Assembly: GCF_000235605.1 (NCBI RefSeq)
Contig: NC_016584.1
Coordinates: 5,457,151-5,521,150, forward strand
Length of the DNA: 64,000 bases
Source of the DNA: Desulfosporosinus orientis DSM 765
GTDB lineage: Bacteria; Bacillota; Desulfitobacteriia; Desulfitobacteriales; Desulfitobacteriaceae
Direction: 5' to 3'
Shown here: in pieces, positions 17,582-27,331 of the stretch
Layout of the letters: each line of letters begins with the position of its first letter
Numbering within the stretch: position 1 is the first letter of the stretch
The notes under the pieces: generated by a model
What the model was told of the DNA's origin: nothing
What the model saw: the letters and a program-made list of their open reading frames with translations, nothing else
The model's database searches: none
Made by a program: the position numbers and the translations under genes

Positions 17582-19036
17582 TTATCCTCTGGGTCTGCCT
17601 ACGAGCATCCCTTTACCGATAGCATAGATGTCATCGATTACCATTTGGAAGGATGGATCCCGATTCTCATCACGTCCCCGCTGAGCGATTCGCTCACGGT
17701 GAAACTCCTTAATCCGCTTATCAAAAGGAATATTGCCAAAATCCAATAAACGCACAGCACCGCTGGTGTCACGGGCAGGAAGAATCTTTCCGGCATTATA
17801 GCGGCTGGGAGCAAAGGGCACATCGATGACGCCGGCTTGGAAAGCTCGAACCGTACCAACTGCGGCATCCCCTTCCCCTAAATCAAGAACTCGATCAAGA
17901 ATCCCCCGGGTTTCCGCCAAAATCATTTCCTCTTCCAGAGCCAATTCTTCAGTCATCGGCAAAGTCTGGTCTTTGAGCATGGTTAAGATTTGTTTTGTAG
18001 TGCGAATACCAGCAGCATTGGCCTCCTTCGTTGGGATACCCAGAGCTTCGTGGGGAGTCTTGACGATGACTTTAGTAGCCTTTCCTAAAGCCGCCGTTGC
18101 CGCTCCCCAGGAAATCACGCCAAAGGCTTTTGCTTCATCCTGAGGGAAGCCGCCCATCCACTGATGAAAGACTGTGGTAATCATTACTTTGGGCAAACCT
18201 AGTTTTGCTAAATACTCTTCAGCTAAGACAGGTAGGGTATGGAGTGCCGCTACATCTTGGATAAGATTACCGCATTGTCCGTAACCTAAAGTCAGACTGC
18301 GAACACCTTGAGCAACAGCAAGGACTCCTTCAATAACTGCCACAGCATGGGAAATTGACGGGGGAACAAGGGTCCCTGTCAAGGGGCCAAATGGCTCACG
18401 GTTAATTTTTACCCCTTGCTCTTCATACAAACCAATTAAACGATCAACATACTGCCAGTATTTAATCGTGCTTTCAATGGAAACATCTTTTGAATAAGGG
18501 ATATTATAAGAAATTCCGCCGCCTTCAAAATCCGTAAATCCTCCGGCAATGGTAATTTCCGCCAGCAAGCGGGCGTCCGGTGTCCCGTGGCGGACTTGAA
18601 CCGGCACTTGCACACTCTCAATGACTTGGCGACAAGCAGCAACTCCATGATTGACAGCCGGAAAGCCATTTAACATGGAACGTCCGATCATGACACTTTC
18701 TTCAATGCCTGCTTGCGCTTCTGTATACCTGTTTTGCCGCGTATATGAATCAATGGTGGAAGGCAGAAAATCAGCCCCGCCTTCATCCTGAAGAAAACGC
18801 AAGAGCTCAATATGCTCGTTAAGAAGTGCTACACCGGCCCGAGGCTGAGCAAAGGTCATGCCCTTTTCTTTTCCCTCAGCGAGTTTTTCAGCAAAGACTT
18901 TACTTTTGGGCAGGGATTTTTGATACGCAACAGCTTCTTCAAATACGACATCCTTACCGGTCTGCCATTGACCCAAGACTTCCTGCCGCTGGCGCTGAAA
19001 CTCATCGGCATCCATTTGTCGGACAGTTAAATCCAT
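17582..19036 (-). CDS. glmE: Glutamate mutase epsilon subunit
   Basis: Catalytic TIM-barrel subunit of adenosylcobalamin-dependent glutamate mutase, which converts (S)-glutamate to (2S,3S)-3-methylaspartate. The 484 residues agree with the clostridial subunit (483). Conserved stretches include [20 protein letters not shown] (about 149-168), [16 protein letters not shown] and [21 protein letters not shown] ribosome site (GGAGGG) precedes the ATG. It needs GlmS for B12 binding; both are in this operon, separated by the reactivating factor glmL. Confidence 0.96.
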   Translation of the reverse strand: MDLTVRQMDADEFQRQRQEVLGQWQTGKDVVFEEAVAYQKSLPKSKVFAEKLAEGKEKGMTFAQPRAGVALLNEHIELLRFLQDEGGADFLPSTIDSYTRQNRYTEAQAGIEESVMIGRSMLNGFPAVNHGVAACRQVIESVQVPVQVRHGTPDARLLAEITIAGGFTDFEGGGISYNIPYSKDVSIESTIKYWQYVDRLIGLYEEQGVKINREPFGPLTGTLVPPSISHAVAVIEGVLAVAQGVRSLTLGYGQCGNLIQDVAALHTLPVLAEEYLAKLGLPKVMITTVFHQWMGGFPQDEAKAFGVISWGAATAALGKATKVIVKTPHEALGIPTKEANAAGIRTTKQILTMLKDQTLPMTEELALEEEMILAETRGILDRVLDLGEGDAAVGTVRAFQAGVIDVPFAPSRYNAGKILPARDTSGAVRLLDFGNIPFDKRIKEFHRERIAQRGRDENRDPSFQMVIDDIYAIGKGMLVGRPRG

Positions 19037-19049
19037 CTCCTAAACCCTC

Positions 19050-20429
19050 CTATAGTTTTACAATGTATTTTTTCATCATCCTAAGCGTAGCTTGAGGAGC
19101 CACTTCGCGCAGCAAACCCATGGCTGCTAAAATATACTCCTTATCCAAGTAGAAACCAGGCTCCTGTGGTTTGAGAATCGTAGGTTCCTGGGAATTAAAG
19201 ACCGCACCTTGTAAGATTTCCTGAGGATTCCTTTGATAGAGAAGTACTCCCCCGGTCCCAATAACGACAGGTAAGGGCGTCAAGTCCTTGCCGTTTTGAA
19301 TATAGCTTGCTCCAAAAGGAGTATAAACTACTTCCATGGTTCCTGCATGACGCTCCACAGCCACGCTTACTGCCATGCGCCCCATGGCTAAATCAAACTT
19401 CTCCTCTTCCGGCGTTTGGGGCGTTCGCCAAGGATCCTCTTTGCACAAATTCAACTGGCAATTAATTTGATCGTTATCCCAACCTAAATAATCCACGAGA
19501 CGCTTCCCGGCTGTTTCTACTAACGCCTCTGAGCTGTAGCGCATACCTAAATCTCCTTCAACCGTCCGTTTGGCGAAGGGTTCGGGTAAGCCTTTAAGCA
19601 TAACCCCTGGTTTACTGGGATCCCCCTTAGCTATGGAATGCACATCCGTCGTAGCACCACCGACATCTACAATCATTAACTCTCCCATTCCCGGTTCGGA
19701 ACCATGCCCCTTTGCCAGCAATTCCGCTGCTGAAAGCACTGCAGAGGGAGTTGGCATTAAGATCCTCTCTAAAAATTCCTCTGCCTTATCCAACCCTTTG
19801 GCATGGATAATATGACTCAAAAACACCTCTCTTATAGCTAAGCGGGCAGACTCTACCGATAATACGCCTAATTCAGGCATGACATTATCGGCAATCACCA
19901 CCGGGTTATGCCTTTTCTTTAAGCTGTCTGCTGCTTGGCCGGCGGCAGTCTTATTTCCGGCAAATACAATCGGAAGCCCTATTGGAAGAGTGCTGAGCAT
20001 TTCTGCATTTTTCAGGATTACTTCCTTATTGCCGCCGTCAGTTCCTCCGGCTAAGAGAAGGATATCCGGTTTAAGGTTGACAATCTTGTCTAAATCTTGC
20101 TTTGTCAATTCATAGCTGAAGACTTCCAGAACCCGTGCCCCTGCCCCTAAGGCTGCACGCCTTGCCGCCTCTGCAGTAAGCTCTTTTACCAGACCGCTGG
20201 CAATCATCTTCAAACCACCTGCCGCACTACTGCAGGCTAACTTACGCACAAAATTCCATCCTCCCGAAGGCTCGGGAATCTGTTTCAGAGCGGCTTTCAT
20301 ACCATCCATAATGTTTGTTTCAATGGTCGTGCCTGCACGGGCTGTCCCTACGATCTCTTCTTTATCCAGGTCGACTATCGTGACCTTCGTATAGGTACTG
20401 CCAAAATCAATGAGAAGGACTGCTTGCAA
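19050..20429 (-). CDS. glmL: GlmL/MutL reactivating-factor ATPase for glutamate mutase
   Basis: A 459-residue ASKHA-fold ATPase of the MutL family found between glmS and glmE in glutamate-fermenting clostridia. Its motifs are VLLIDFGSTYTKVTIVDLD at the N-terminus, ILLLAGGTDGGNKEV near the middle and LMIVDVGGATTDVHSI, which form the nucleotide site. It is thought to exchange damaged cobalamin from the mutase or act as a chaperone. The name must not be confused with the mismatch-repair MutL. It is 14 bp after glmS and 13 bp before glmE. Confidence 0.93.
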   Translation of the reverse strand: MQAVLLIDFGSTYTKVTIVDLDKEEIVGTARAGTTIETNIMDGMKAALKQIPEPSGGWNFVRKLACSSAAGGLKMIASGLVKELTAEAARRAALGAGARVLEVFSYELTKQDLDKIVNLKPDILLLAGGTDGGNKEVILKNAEMLSTLPIGLPIVFAGNKTAAGQAADSLKKRHNPVVIADNVMPELGVLSVESARLAIREVFLSHIIHAKGLDKAEEFLERILMPTPSAVLSAAELLAKGHGSEPGMGELMIVDVGGATTDVHSIAKGDPSKPGVMLKGLPEPFAKRTVEGDLGMRYSSEALVETAGKRLVDYLGWDNDQINCQLNLCKEDPWRTPQTPEEEKFDLAMGRMAVSVAVERHAGTMEVVYTPFGASYIQNGKDLTPLPVVIGTGGVLLYQRNPQEILQGAVFNSQEPTILKPQEPGFYLDKEYILAAMGLLREVAPQATLRMMKKYIVKL

Positions 20430-20443
20430 TGGCTATTCCCCCC

Positions 20444-20863
20444 TTAATCTGTGGTCATGCCTAAGTCTCTGCGCAAGTCTTCAATTGGTCCATCCGGCAA
20501 GGTCCCGGGTGGATAAACCCGGTTAAATCCCATGGCCAAGAACCGCTCCTTAACGGATTCAAAATCCTGTTTACCCACCACCAAGTTTCCTCCGACATAC
20601 ATGATAATGTCCCCAATTCCTGTTTCCTGGCACTTCTCCCGCAGCCCCCGACAATCCATCTCTCCATGTCCATACAAAGAAGAGACTAGTATAGCGTCTG
20701 CGTTTGTTTCAATAGCCGAATGAATGAATTCTTCTTGAGTTGCCAGGACCCCGATATTGATCACCTTAAAACCAGCTTGAGTAAAGGCAAAATCTAAGAT
20801 TCGATTTCCTACAGCGTGCACATCTGATCCGATGACTCCTAATACTATGGTCTTTTGCTCCAT
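20444..20863 (-). CDS. glmS: Glutamate mutase sigma subunit (B12-binding)
   Basis: Small cobalamin-binding subunit of glutamate mutase, about 139 residues. The base-off/His-on signature D-x-H-x-x-G is complete in [12 protein letters not shown], so its His replaces the dimethylbenzimidazole ligand. The downstream [10 protein letters not shown] and YVGGNLVVG segments also match. I chose the ATG at 20863 with GGAGG nine bases upstream, rather than the TTG one codon earlier. It sits 50 bp after murI. I saw no cobalamin riboswitch upstream of the operon. Confidence 0.95.
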   Translation of the reverse strand: MEQKTIVLGVIGSDVHAVGNRILDFAFTQAGFKVINIGVLATQEEFIHSAIETNADAILVSSLYGHGEMDCRGLREKCQETGIGDIIMYVGGNLVVGKQDFESVKERFLAMGFNRVYPPGTLPDGPIEDLRRDLGMTTD

Positions 20864-20913
20864 CAATCCATTCCTCCCGGTCGCCTTCTCGTTCTAATCC
20901 TTTCTTATGTTCC

Positions 20914-21813
20914 CTATTCTCCCAATGCCTTTTGTTCAACGTGGCCAATAGGCTCCTGAAGAAGAGTATTGCCGACTTGCCTAAACAACTCCGGATCACC
21001 GCTGACAAAATAGCGTGCCCGCCACGGATTTTTCCCTTGTGCCTGTGACGGTGATCCAATCAGGCCCGACTGCTCCCACTCATCCAAATGACGAAGCAAG
21101 GTTTCCAGTTCTCTCACAACTGCCCAAGCCGGATCGATAATCAACACATCTTCTCCTAATATTTCTCTGAGAACCGGCGCCAGGAAAGGATAATGTGTAC
21201 ACCCTAAGATTAAAGTATCCACTCCGGCTGCATGCAGCGGTGCGAGGTAAGTTCGGGCAATTCCTCTTGCCTGTTCTGAATTGGCTAATCCCGCTTCAAT
21301 TAAGGGTACGAAAAGAGGGCATCCTTGCGCCTTTGTTAAGGCAATAGGGTGTTCCCCGTGCTGCCATGCTTCCCGAAGAGTCAGATTTTCAGGCAAACAT
21401 CCCTTTGCCAAAGCCCGGCTTACTGCCGTGGAATAAGCCTTGCTGCGCACTGTGGTTTCCGTAGCAATCAGGCCAATCCTGCCTGCTATGGTTTTTTCAA
21501 CAGCTAAACGAGCACCTGGTTCAATCATTCCAATCATTGGTACATCAAAACGTTCCCTTAAGACCGGGAGAGCGGTGGCTGAACTGCTGTTACAAGCAAC
21601 AACAATGACTTCCGCCCCTTGCCCAATCAGAAACGTGACAATCTCCTCGCCGAAACGGATAAGCTCCTCCTGGGTGCGGTTTCCATAGGGAACTCTGGCA
21701 GTATCCCCAAAATAAACGATTCGAACATCAAGAAGTTGTTCTAATATTTCTTTCATCACGGTAAGTCCGCCGACTCCGGAATCAAACATACCGATTATTC
21801 GTTGTTTCTTCAA
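20914..21813 (-). CDS. murI: Glutamate racemase
   Basis: Interconverts L- and D-glutamate. The 299-residue protein carries the two catalytic cysteines in VVACNSSSATALP and LILGCTHYPFL, and the N-terminal IGMFDSGVGGLTVM block. It starts at TTG with GGGGGAG upstream and overlaps the GntR stop by four bases (TTGA). Normally MurI makes D-glutamate for peptidoglycan. Here, between a GntR regulator and glutamate mutase genes, it could instead feed D-glutamate into L-glutamate fermentation, or simply share a promoter. Confidence 0.94.
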   Translation of the reverse strand: MKKQRIIGMFDSGVGGLTVMKEILEQLLDVRIVYFGDTARVPYGNRTQEELIRFGEEIVTFLIGQGAEVIVVACNSSSATALPVLRERFDVPMIGMIEPGARLAVEKTIAGRIGLIATETTVRSKAYSTAVSRALAKGCLPENLTLREAWQHGEHPIALTKAQGCPLFVPLIEAGLANSEQARGIARTYLAPLHAAGVDTLILGCTHYPFLAPVLREILGEDVLIIDPAWAVVRELETLLRHLDEWEQSGLIGSPSQAQGKNPWRARYFVSGDPELFRQVGNTLLQEPIGHVEQKALGE

Positions 21814-22763
21814 AATTTCTCCCCCTTTAATTCCAGCAAAGCCCCTCTGAGTGAGTTTAGACTCCCCGCATCGGGTTCAAACCGAAATTCGATACATTCC
21901 ATGTTTTCCGGAAGTACTTTTTCAACTTTAAAGCGCAGCCGCGGAGCAGTAATGACAGCTCCACATTCCGGCAATGCTTTACGCAAAACTTCCTCATTGG
22001 GTTGAATAAAGGTTATAAAGATTGGATAGAGTCCTGCTTGTTTCAATGCCATAGTTATTTTTTCTGCATATTGGACACTTTCACAGACCAAAGCCAATTT
22101 ACGGCCCATGGCTAATTTAGCGATACGCACAATGGTGTCAAGTTTAGGTTGAAGGGAGATCCCTAAAACCGGAATATGAGGCTCCCCCAAAATAAGCTTT
22201 ACTTCCGCAAGATGACTAAGCCCTGTAATCGCCATGTCCATTCCTGACAAGCGTTCCTGGGCTCTAGGTGATTCTTGAAGTTCGGAAAGGAGGATCGGCA
22301 AAAGGCTTACACCTGGGCCGAGATTCCAATTGACATCAGCAAGCTGCTCGGGATTGCCTACTAGAAAGGCAACTTTCATTCGCGAAAGGAGGTGCTTCTT
22401 CTCCATTCCCCGTACATGGACAAAGGACACAAAGTCATCGATGGAGAACCCCAGACCAACCGCTTCTTCCATTGCCAGATCAACGATGCGCAAAACCTTT
22501 TCTTTGCGGCTTTCCTGCTGCATAATTAAGGCTGTATCTTCAACAAAGGTCCCTCTTCCTCGAACTGAGCATAAAATACCTTCACTCTCCAGTTCCTTAT
22601 AGGCTTGACTGACGGTATTTCGGCTGACAGCTAAACTATTTGACAGTTCCCGTTCCGGCGGGAGTTTCGTTCCTGCCGGCCATATTCCTTGGGTAATTCG
22701 CAGACGAATTTGTTCCTTAAGCTGAATATAATATGGTATGCCGCTTTTCCTGTCCAGATCCAT
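21810..22763 (-). CDS. GntR-family transcriptional regulator of the glm operon
   Basis: A 317-residue regulator with a typical GntR winged helix at 1-75 (IPYYIQLKEQIRLRITQGIW, KLPPERELSNSLAVSRNTVS, GILCSVRGRGTFVED). The C-terminal region of about 230 residues is not an obvious FCD, UTRA or aminotransferase domain. It contains segments such as MAITGLSHLAEVKLILG and KLALVCESVQYAEKITMALK that could form a periplasmic-binding-like effector fold. It heads the operon and overlaps murI, so it probably autoregulates and responds to glutamate or a pathway intermediate. Confidence 0.88.
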   Translation of the reverse strand: MDLDRKSGIPYYIQLKEQIRLRITQGIWPAGTKLPPERELSNSLAVSRNTVSQAYKELESEGILCSVRGRGTFVEDTALIMQQESRKEKVLRIVDLAMEEAVGLGFSIDDFVSFVHVRGMEKKHLLSRMKVAFLVGNPEQLADVNWNLGPGVSLLPILLSELQESPRAQERLSGMDMAITGLSHLAEVKLILGEPHIPVLGISLQPKLDTIVRIAKLAMGRKLALVCESVQYAEKITMALKQAGLYPIFITFIQPNEEVLRKALPECGAVITAPRLRFKVEKVLPENMECIEFRFEPDAGSLNSLRGALLELKGEKF

Positions 22764-22833
22764 TCCATCACCTTCTAAACTCCCACTATAAATGCCCTAT
22801 CTATCCTATGTTTGGTTTAATCTTTTTTGGCCT

Positions 22834-22850
22834 AATTGACTAGTCCAATT
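22834..22850 (-). promoter_or_regulatory. Candidate GntR operator upstream of the glm operon
   Basis: AATTGACTAGTCCAATT is a near-perfect palindrome centred on GACTAGTC, 71-87 bases before the GntR start. It is built like the TGGTCTAGACCA-type sites of some GntR regulators. No confident -35/-10 pair was assigned around it. Confidence 0.4.
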
Positions 22851-22934
22851 TTATGTATATTTCTCCATTCCTTAGCTATTCCCTTCTTGATGTTGGTCTT
22901 ATTAAAAAATTTTTTTGCTGCCAAAGTTAAAAGT

Positions 22935-23137
22935 AGACCCTCATGCCGCTAACACGACACCATCAGATTATGAAAAAAAGAGAGTGTTCGTGGGTCGGGG
23001 AGCTTCGCCAAACCTCTGGGTAATAAATTAGGTGAACCACTGGCTCCACTTCCCCACGGCAGCTTTGTGGGCTTTATCGCCTCTCCATGCAATGGGTTCA
23101 CTCCTGTGGAGCGAAGCAGCCCTGTCTTTCGGGTCTA
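22935..23137 (+). repeat. Structured repeat element, copy A (shorter)
   Basis: This intergenic element is homologous, in opposite orientation, to 36064-36318. Shared blocks include TCATGCCGCTA, CGACACCATCAGAT, AGCTTCGCCA, GGCTCCACTTCCCC and CTCTCCATGCAATGGGTTC. Copy A lacks about 57 bases present in copy B. It is bounded by TAGACCC and GGGTCTA, and GGAGCTTCGCC can pair with GGAGCGAAGCAGCC about 120 bases on. It lies between the ycdB-like gene and the GntR promoter and contains no ORF. Confidence 0.7.
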
Positions 23138-23180
23138 TTATCCTTTGGAATGTTTTGGGGCATTTTCAAAGTAGTAGTGT

Positions 23181-23214
23181 AAAGCGACCTGTCAAATCAA
23201 TAACAGGTCGCTTT
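23181..23214 (-). terminator. Terminator after the YcdB/SLH gene
   Basis: A 12-bp perfect stem AAAGCGACCTGT (23181-23192) / ACAGGTCGCTTT (23203-23214), 65 bases beyond the stop codon on the minus strand. The T-run after it is weak. Confidence 0.6.
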
Positions 23215-23278
23215 CAAAAGTTTATTACTTTAATCAAAAAGCTTTGTAAGTCGCATTATCCCATTTTTATAGGCAATA

Positions 23279-25441
23279 TTATTTCCGTAAAAGTGTATGG
23301 ACCAGCGCATAGGCCCCTTCGGCTCTTGTTACCGTCTGTTCAGGGTATAAAGTGTTTTCATCCAATTTTAATATGCCCATTCCCCAAGCCAGTGCAATAT
23401 ACCCTAACGATTCCTTTTGGATTTCCTTGGCATCTGTGAAGGGTACGGTATAGATATCCTTGATCTGGGCTGACGGTTCCATGCCAATTAGTCGAATCAT
23501 CATTTTTGATAAGTTCTCTCTGCTTACTTCAGAATTTGGTTGTAATGTCTCTTCCACCCAACCATTTTTCTTAGCGAGCTGCCAGATCTCCTCTTCACTC
23601 AAATCATTATCCTGATTACTTTCTTCCGCTGCAAGCATTGCTCTTAACAGCGAGATTAGGGTAAGTTTGTCATCAGGCCGAAAGGTTTCACCATCTTCTC
23701 TAAAGGCCCCTATGGAGCCCAATATACTTATTTCTTTTTCCGCATAATTTCCTTGGATATCTGTAAAACCATAAAACTTAGGCGGCTGAAATTGAGTCTT
23801 TCCCGACCAATCCAAAGGATCACCCGTTTCGGCATCCATCAAAGGAAGTTTGATTATACTATCGTCAACTTTTGGTTGATAAACTAAGCGAAGTGACAGT
23901 TGGCCATTTTTATGAAGTATAAATGTATAATTCAGCTCCAAAGGATGCATCGTTAAAAAATCGTTGGCAGCCTGATCAAGTGATAAGACTTCTGAAGCCT
24001 TTGGAAAGTCCCATTTAGACCAGGACATGCTATAATTGATCACCTGTTTAGCAGCAGTGTCTACAATTACACTCATTCCATCTTGTGAGACAGGTACCCC
24101 ATTGACGATTCTGTCGTAAGTAAAGACTTGAATATTCTCAGGGATTACCCCTTCAAAATAGCTTTCTGATGCAGATTTTGATTCTGCTTCAACATCCTCG
24201 AAGCGCGTAGGTTGAATTCGTCTAAGGAAATCATCGGCATATTTTTGCGCTTCTTTGCGAGTAAAAGACTGAGAGTTGCTGCCTGAAGTTTCTCCTGTGT
24301 ACAAATCCATGCCCATTAAATCTCCTGTAGCTGCATTCACTCGTGCATTAAGGTAACCTTCTTCTTTATCATAGGATTCACTGCTCCAATTCAGCTCCCA
24401 GACTTGTTCATCCGGATTCTGCCAATCAGGATTTAAACTGGCATTATTAAGGACAAAATCTTTAGGAATCGTAATGAGTTTTTCAATGATATCCACGGCT
24501 TCTTTTTGGCGGATTTGCCGGGAGTTTTCCGGAGAATCTTGAGAGACTTGGGAATCTTCAGCCTCTGAGGCCGCCTCAAATGACGTTGATGTTGTTGTGC
24601 TCATGGATTTATAAGCCACCGCTTGGGGTTCAAAGGTCACAGGCCTGCCGCTGATCGCATCTATGGCTCCGCCATAATAGTTATTAGACAGCTGATATAC
24701 CAAGCGTACTCGCTGAGATTCCAGCCCCTGAGGATCTATGAGGGGAGGTATAAAATAATGTAATTCGAGCATTGGGGTATCTTTGAACACCTGTCTGGCT
24801 TTTTCAGGAGATATAACCTTGATGGGTGTGGGAAAGGGCAGCCCTTCTGTCCAATCATAATTATAATTAACAACTTTGCCGTCTTCGCCACTAACACTTA
24901 TGCTGACTCCATTACCGGGAAAGGGTATGCCGTTGACGACACGAATCCAGCGGAAATTATACACAAAGGGTTGAACACTGTCTATGGAAAAATCCGGCGG
25001 CCAATCTTTGACTTGTCTAAGTTCTGAAAAATGCTTAGTCACTAATTTTGAGGTGAGTTCTACAGCGATTTTCTCAGCATCTTTTGCAGTAAGAGCAGGC
25101 AATTTTGCAGAGGTTGACCGGTATTCCCATTGATTAACGCTCAAGATTTCCCCGCTGACCGCATCAACTTCAGCATGAAAACTCCCCCCCGACTCCTCAA
25201 CGGAATCCCAGTTTAATGAATAAACAGAACGATCCATATACTCATTAAAATCTGTTGTTAAACTGGAATAGTCTTCAGGAATGGAAAAGTAATCCTTAAT
25301 AATCTGCTCTGCTTGCTCAACAGTAATGTTTGAATTCACACTGCCACGTGCCACTGCCGGACAAAGGGTCAAATATAGAACCAGAAGAATAAGTATACCT
25401 ATAGACCAGTTATGAGCCTTTTTTAACAATCTCTTCATCAA
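23279..25441 (-). CDS. Secreted YcdB/YcdC-domain protein with C-terminal SLH region
   Basis: Exported protein of 720 residues. An N-terminal signal or anchor segment (WSIGILILLVLYLTLCP) is followed by two YcdB/YcdC (PepSY-like) modules, about 35-290 and 315-565, with repeated elements such as W.V.NG.PF..N/QDG and D..SG.P. From about 570 to the end are S-layer homology motifs (FTDIQGNYAEKEISILGSIG; then LGYIALAWGMGILK and TVTRAEGAYALVHTLL). SLH motifs attach proteins to pyruvylated wall polymers. PepSY-like modules are often linked to control of extracellular proteases. It lies downstream of the CWB2 and export genes but behind a terminator. Confidence 0.82.
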   Translation of the reverse strand: MMKRLLKKAHNWSIGILILLVLYLTLCPAVARGSVNSNITVEQAEQIIKDYFSIPEDYSSLTTDFNEYMDRSVYSLNWDSVEESGGSFHAEVDAVSGEILSVNQWEYRSTSAKLPALTAKDAEKIAVELTSKLVTKHFSELRQVKDWPPDFSIDSVQPFVYNFRWIRVVNGIPFPGNGVSISVSGEDGKVVNYNYDWTEGLPFPTPIKVISPEKARQVFKDTPMLELHYFIPPLIDPQGLESQRVRLVYQLSNNYYGGAIDAISGRPVTFEPQAVAYKSMSTTTSTSFEAASEAEDSQVSQDSPENSRQIRQKEAVDIIEKLITIPKDFVLNNASLNPDWQNPDEQVWELNWSSESYDKEEGYLNARVNAATGDLMGMDLYTGETSGSNSQSFTRKEAQKYADDFLRRIQPTRFEDVEAESKSASESYFEGVIPENIQVFTYDRIVNGVPVSQDGMSVIVDTAAKQVINYSMSWSKWDFPKASEVLSLDQAANDFLTMHPLELNYTFILHKNGQLSLRLVYQPKVDDSIIKLPLMDAETGDPLDWSGKTQFQPPKFYGFTDIQGNYAEKEISILGSIGAFREDGETFRPDDKLTLISLLRAMLAAEESNQDNDLSEEEIWQLAKKNGWVEETLQPNSEVSRENLSKMMIRLIGMEPSAQIKDIYTVPFTDAKEIQKESLGYIALAWGMGILKLDENTLYPEQTVTRAEGAYALVHTLLRK

Positions 25442-25583
25442 TCCTTTCCTGCTTTGAGTATCCTTGACTTCAGAACAAGTTTTCCCTATTTATATGCTCC
25501 TAGCGCTGTTTCATTAGTTAAATCTTACATTATTTACGAAAATATGTATAGACCGCTGTCGCAGCACCAGCCATAGCAAAAAA

Positions 25584-25624
25584 GGAGTGTTTAAATACTG
25601 CCAAACGCAGTTTTCAAACACTCC
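25584..25624 (-). terminator. Rho-independent terminator after CWB2 gene
   Basis: A long stem (25584-25601 with 25607-25624, closed by GGAGTGTTT / AAACACTCC and GCAG/CTGC) is followed on the minus strand by TTTTTT. It lies 34 bases after the CWB2 gene stop and should end the two-component/export transcript. Confidence 0.85.
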
Positions 25625-25657
25625 CAAGGACATTGAATTAATAAATTTTGTCTATAA

Positions 25658-27280
25658 TCAACGATTCAGCAATTGCTGCAGTTGTTGCTCTAAACTATAA
25701 GAAACTCCTTTGCTGTTGCCTACAACAGCTGAATTTGTAATATAGCCCTTATTAAAAAGCAAGAAATAATCCAGGCTTGAAGGAAGAGCATTGGGCTGAG
25801 TCATCGCCACAAACCCTCCGTTTTTGGCAGCCAATGCTGCTGTTAATAAAGCATCAGCATAGGGCTTTCCTGAACTGACATCATCTTGACGAACTAAGCC
25901 TGATGTAAAGTACATGGGGGATTGAGGATTGTCTTTATTGAGGAGATTTTGAAAGATAATGCTTTGCGTATCATAACGGTCATACCCTCCCCAGCGTTCA
26001 ACCATATACTGGGAAGATAATTGACTTTCTACGGAACTGCCAATAACCGCTGTTCCTCCGAGCAAAACAACATTTTGGGTATTTAGATTGCTCAAAGCTT
26101 GAAGGGTTGAGGCAGGCAATTTGTCCCTGTCAGTAAGTAAAATCGAATTCCCCTGAGCTCCTGCAAAAGCACTGATTGCAATAGCATCCGGAATGGCATG
26201 CCCATTGGCCAAATAGACAGTGTGGGTTGAATCACTCCCTACCTGAGCAGAGATTAATGCCGCCGTATCATATCCCTGTGCTCCCGCAATCCGAGTGACA
26301 TTAAAATCCTTGCTTAAACTATCTTCAATGCTTTGAGAAATTGCCACAGTTCCGCCAACAATGTAAACATTTCTGGCTCCCAACTCCCTAAGTCCTGCTA
26401 AAGTACGAGAATCCAGTGACGAAGAGCCTGTCATAAGAATGGGAGCATCCAGCTTTTTGGAGAGGGGAGCAGCGGCCAGAGAATCTGAAAACTGATCATC
26501 TCTCGCCAAAATGACATTGGCGGCGCTGGACCATCCTTGTTTTGCAATTTCAACAGAAAGGGCGACATTATCAACGGCTTGAGAACCGATTCGGCCTGTT
26601 GGTTTAAAAGCCGGTTCCACAGGTATTGTACCGATGACTTTTCCGCCAAAAATAATTTTAACATTGCCGGCTTTGGTCGGTGTTATGTTCAGAATAAACG
26701 TCCCGTCATTTAAGGTCGTACAGCTCTGAGTGGCCGGGCTGGCATCAACATCCGTTCCATCAACGGTCACGGACCGTTGCTGCAAAATATTTCCCTCTGA
26801 ATCAGTAAGCTTTACCTTTAGGGAATTATCAGCATTAATCAGGAGAGAACCTTCTACAGAAGTCACTGCATCAAGAACCTTGAAGGTCGCTGTTACCGAG
26901 CCTTTATTGGGGGAAACAGCACTTACTTTCAGAGTGTACTCGCCAGGTGTATATAAGGTAAGATTATTGATACTGTAAAAGCCCCCGCTTCCGGAAACAG
27001 AATAAAAGGTCTCTTTGCCGTCAGGATCCGTAATGGTCGCATTGACAGATCCAGTGAAGAGCTTACTCGTCGGAATCCTATTCAATTTGAAATCGAGACT
27101 CGTGGGTTCTCCAAGAATCAGGGTAGAGTCTTCATCAGATACAAAGGTAAGACCTCTCAGTGTAATGTAATCGCCTTCATCCGTCGTAGCAGCAAACAAT
27201 ATCCCCGGCATCATGCCAATCAGCAAAAAGGCTATCATTAAGATACTCAAAACTGTCTGAGTCCGTTTTTTACTAATCAC
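25658..27280 (-). CDS. CWB2 cell-wall-binding surface protein
   Basis: Exported protein of about 540 residues. I chose the GTG at 27280 (MISKKRTQTVLSILMIAFLL), preceded by AGGAAGG at six bases; an upstream ATG adds 13 residues unlikely to precede a signal peptide. After the signal come one or two Ig-like beta domains (about 35-215, with NRIPTSKLFTGSVNATITD) and three CWB2 repeats (about 230-540; NVILARDDQFSDSLAAAPLS, VYIVGGTVAISQSIEDSLSK, VVLLGGTAVIGSSVESQLSS). It follows the MacB-like permease by 51 bp and is probably in the same operon. It could be a pump-associated surface factor or simply co-regulated. Confidence 0.87.
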   Translation of the reverse strand: MISKKRTQTVLSILMIAFLLIGMMPGILFAATTDEGDYITLRGLTFVSDEDSTLILGEPTSLDFKLNRIPTSKLFTGSVNATITDPDGKETFYSVSGSGGFYSINNLTLYTPGEYTLKVSAVSPNKGSVTATFKVLDAVTSVEGSLLINADNSLKVKLTDSEGNILQQRSVTVDGTDVDASPATQSCTTLNDGTFILNITPTKAGNVKIIFGGKVIGTIPVEPAFKPTGRIGSQAVDNVALSVEIAKQGWSSAANVILARDDQFSDSLAAAPLSKKLDAPILMTGSSSLDSRTLAGLRELGARNVYIVGGTVAISQSIEDSLSKDFNVTRIAGAQGYDTAALISAQVGSDSTHTVYLANGHAIPDAIAISAFAGAQGNSILLTDRDKLPASTLQALSNLNTQNVVLLGGTAVIGSSVESQLSSQYMVERWGGYDRYDTQSIIFQNLLNKDNPQSPMYFTSGLVRQDDVSSGKPYADALLTAALAAKNGGFVAMTQPNALPSSLDYFLLFNKGYITNSAVVGNSKGVSYSLEQQLQQLLNR

Positions 27281-27331
27281 GAAATTCCTTCCTTTCTTAA
27301 TCAAAGCTTCGGTATCCAAGGCTCCAGACCT

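Noticed and set aside
22764-22934. Cobalamin riboswitch expected before the B12-dependent glutamate mutase operon
   Set aside because: No B12-box or the conserved riboswitch core was seen in the upstream region; only an operator-like palindrome was found.
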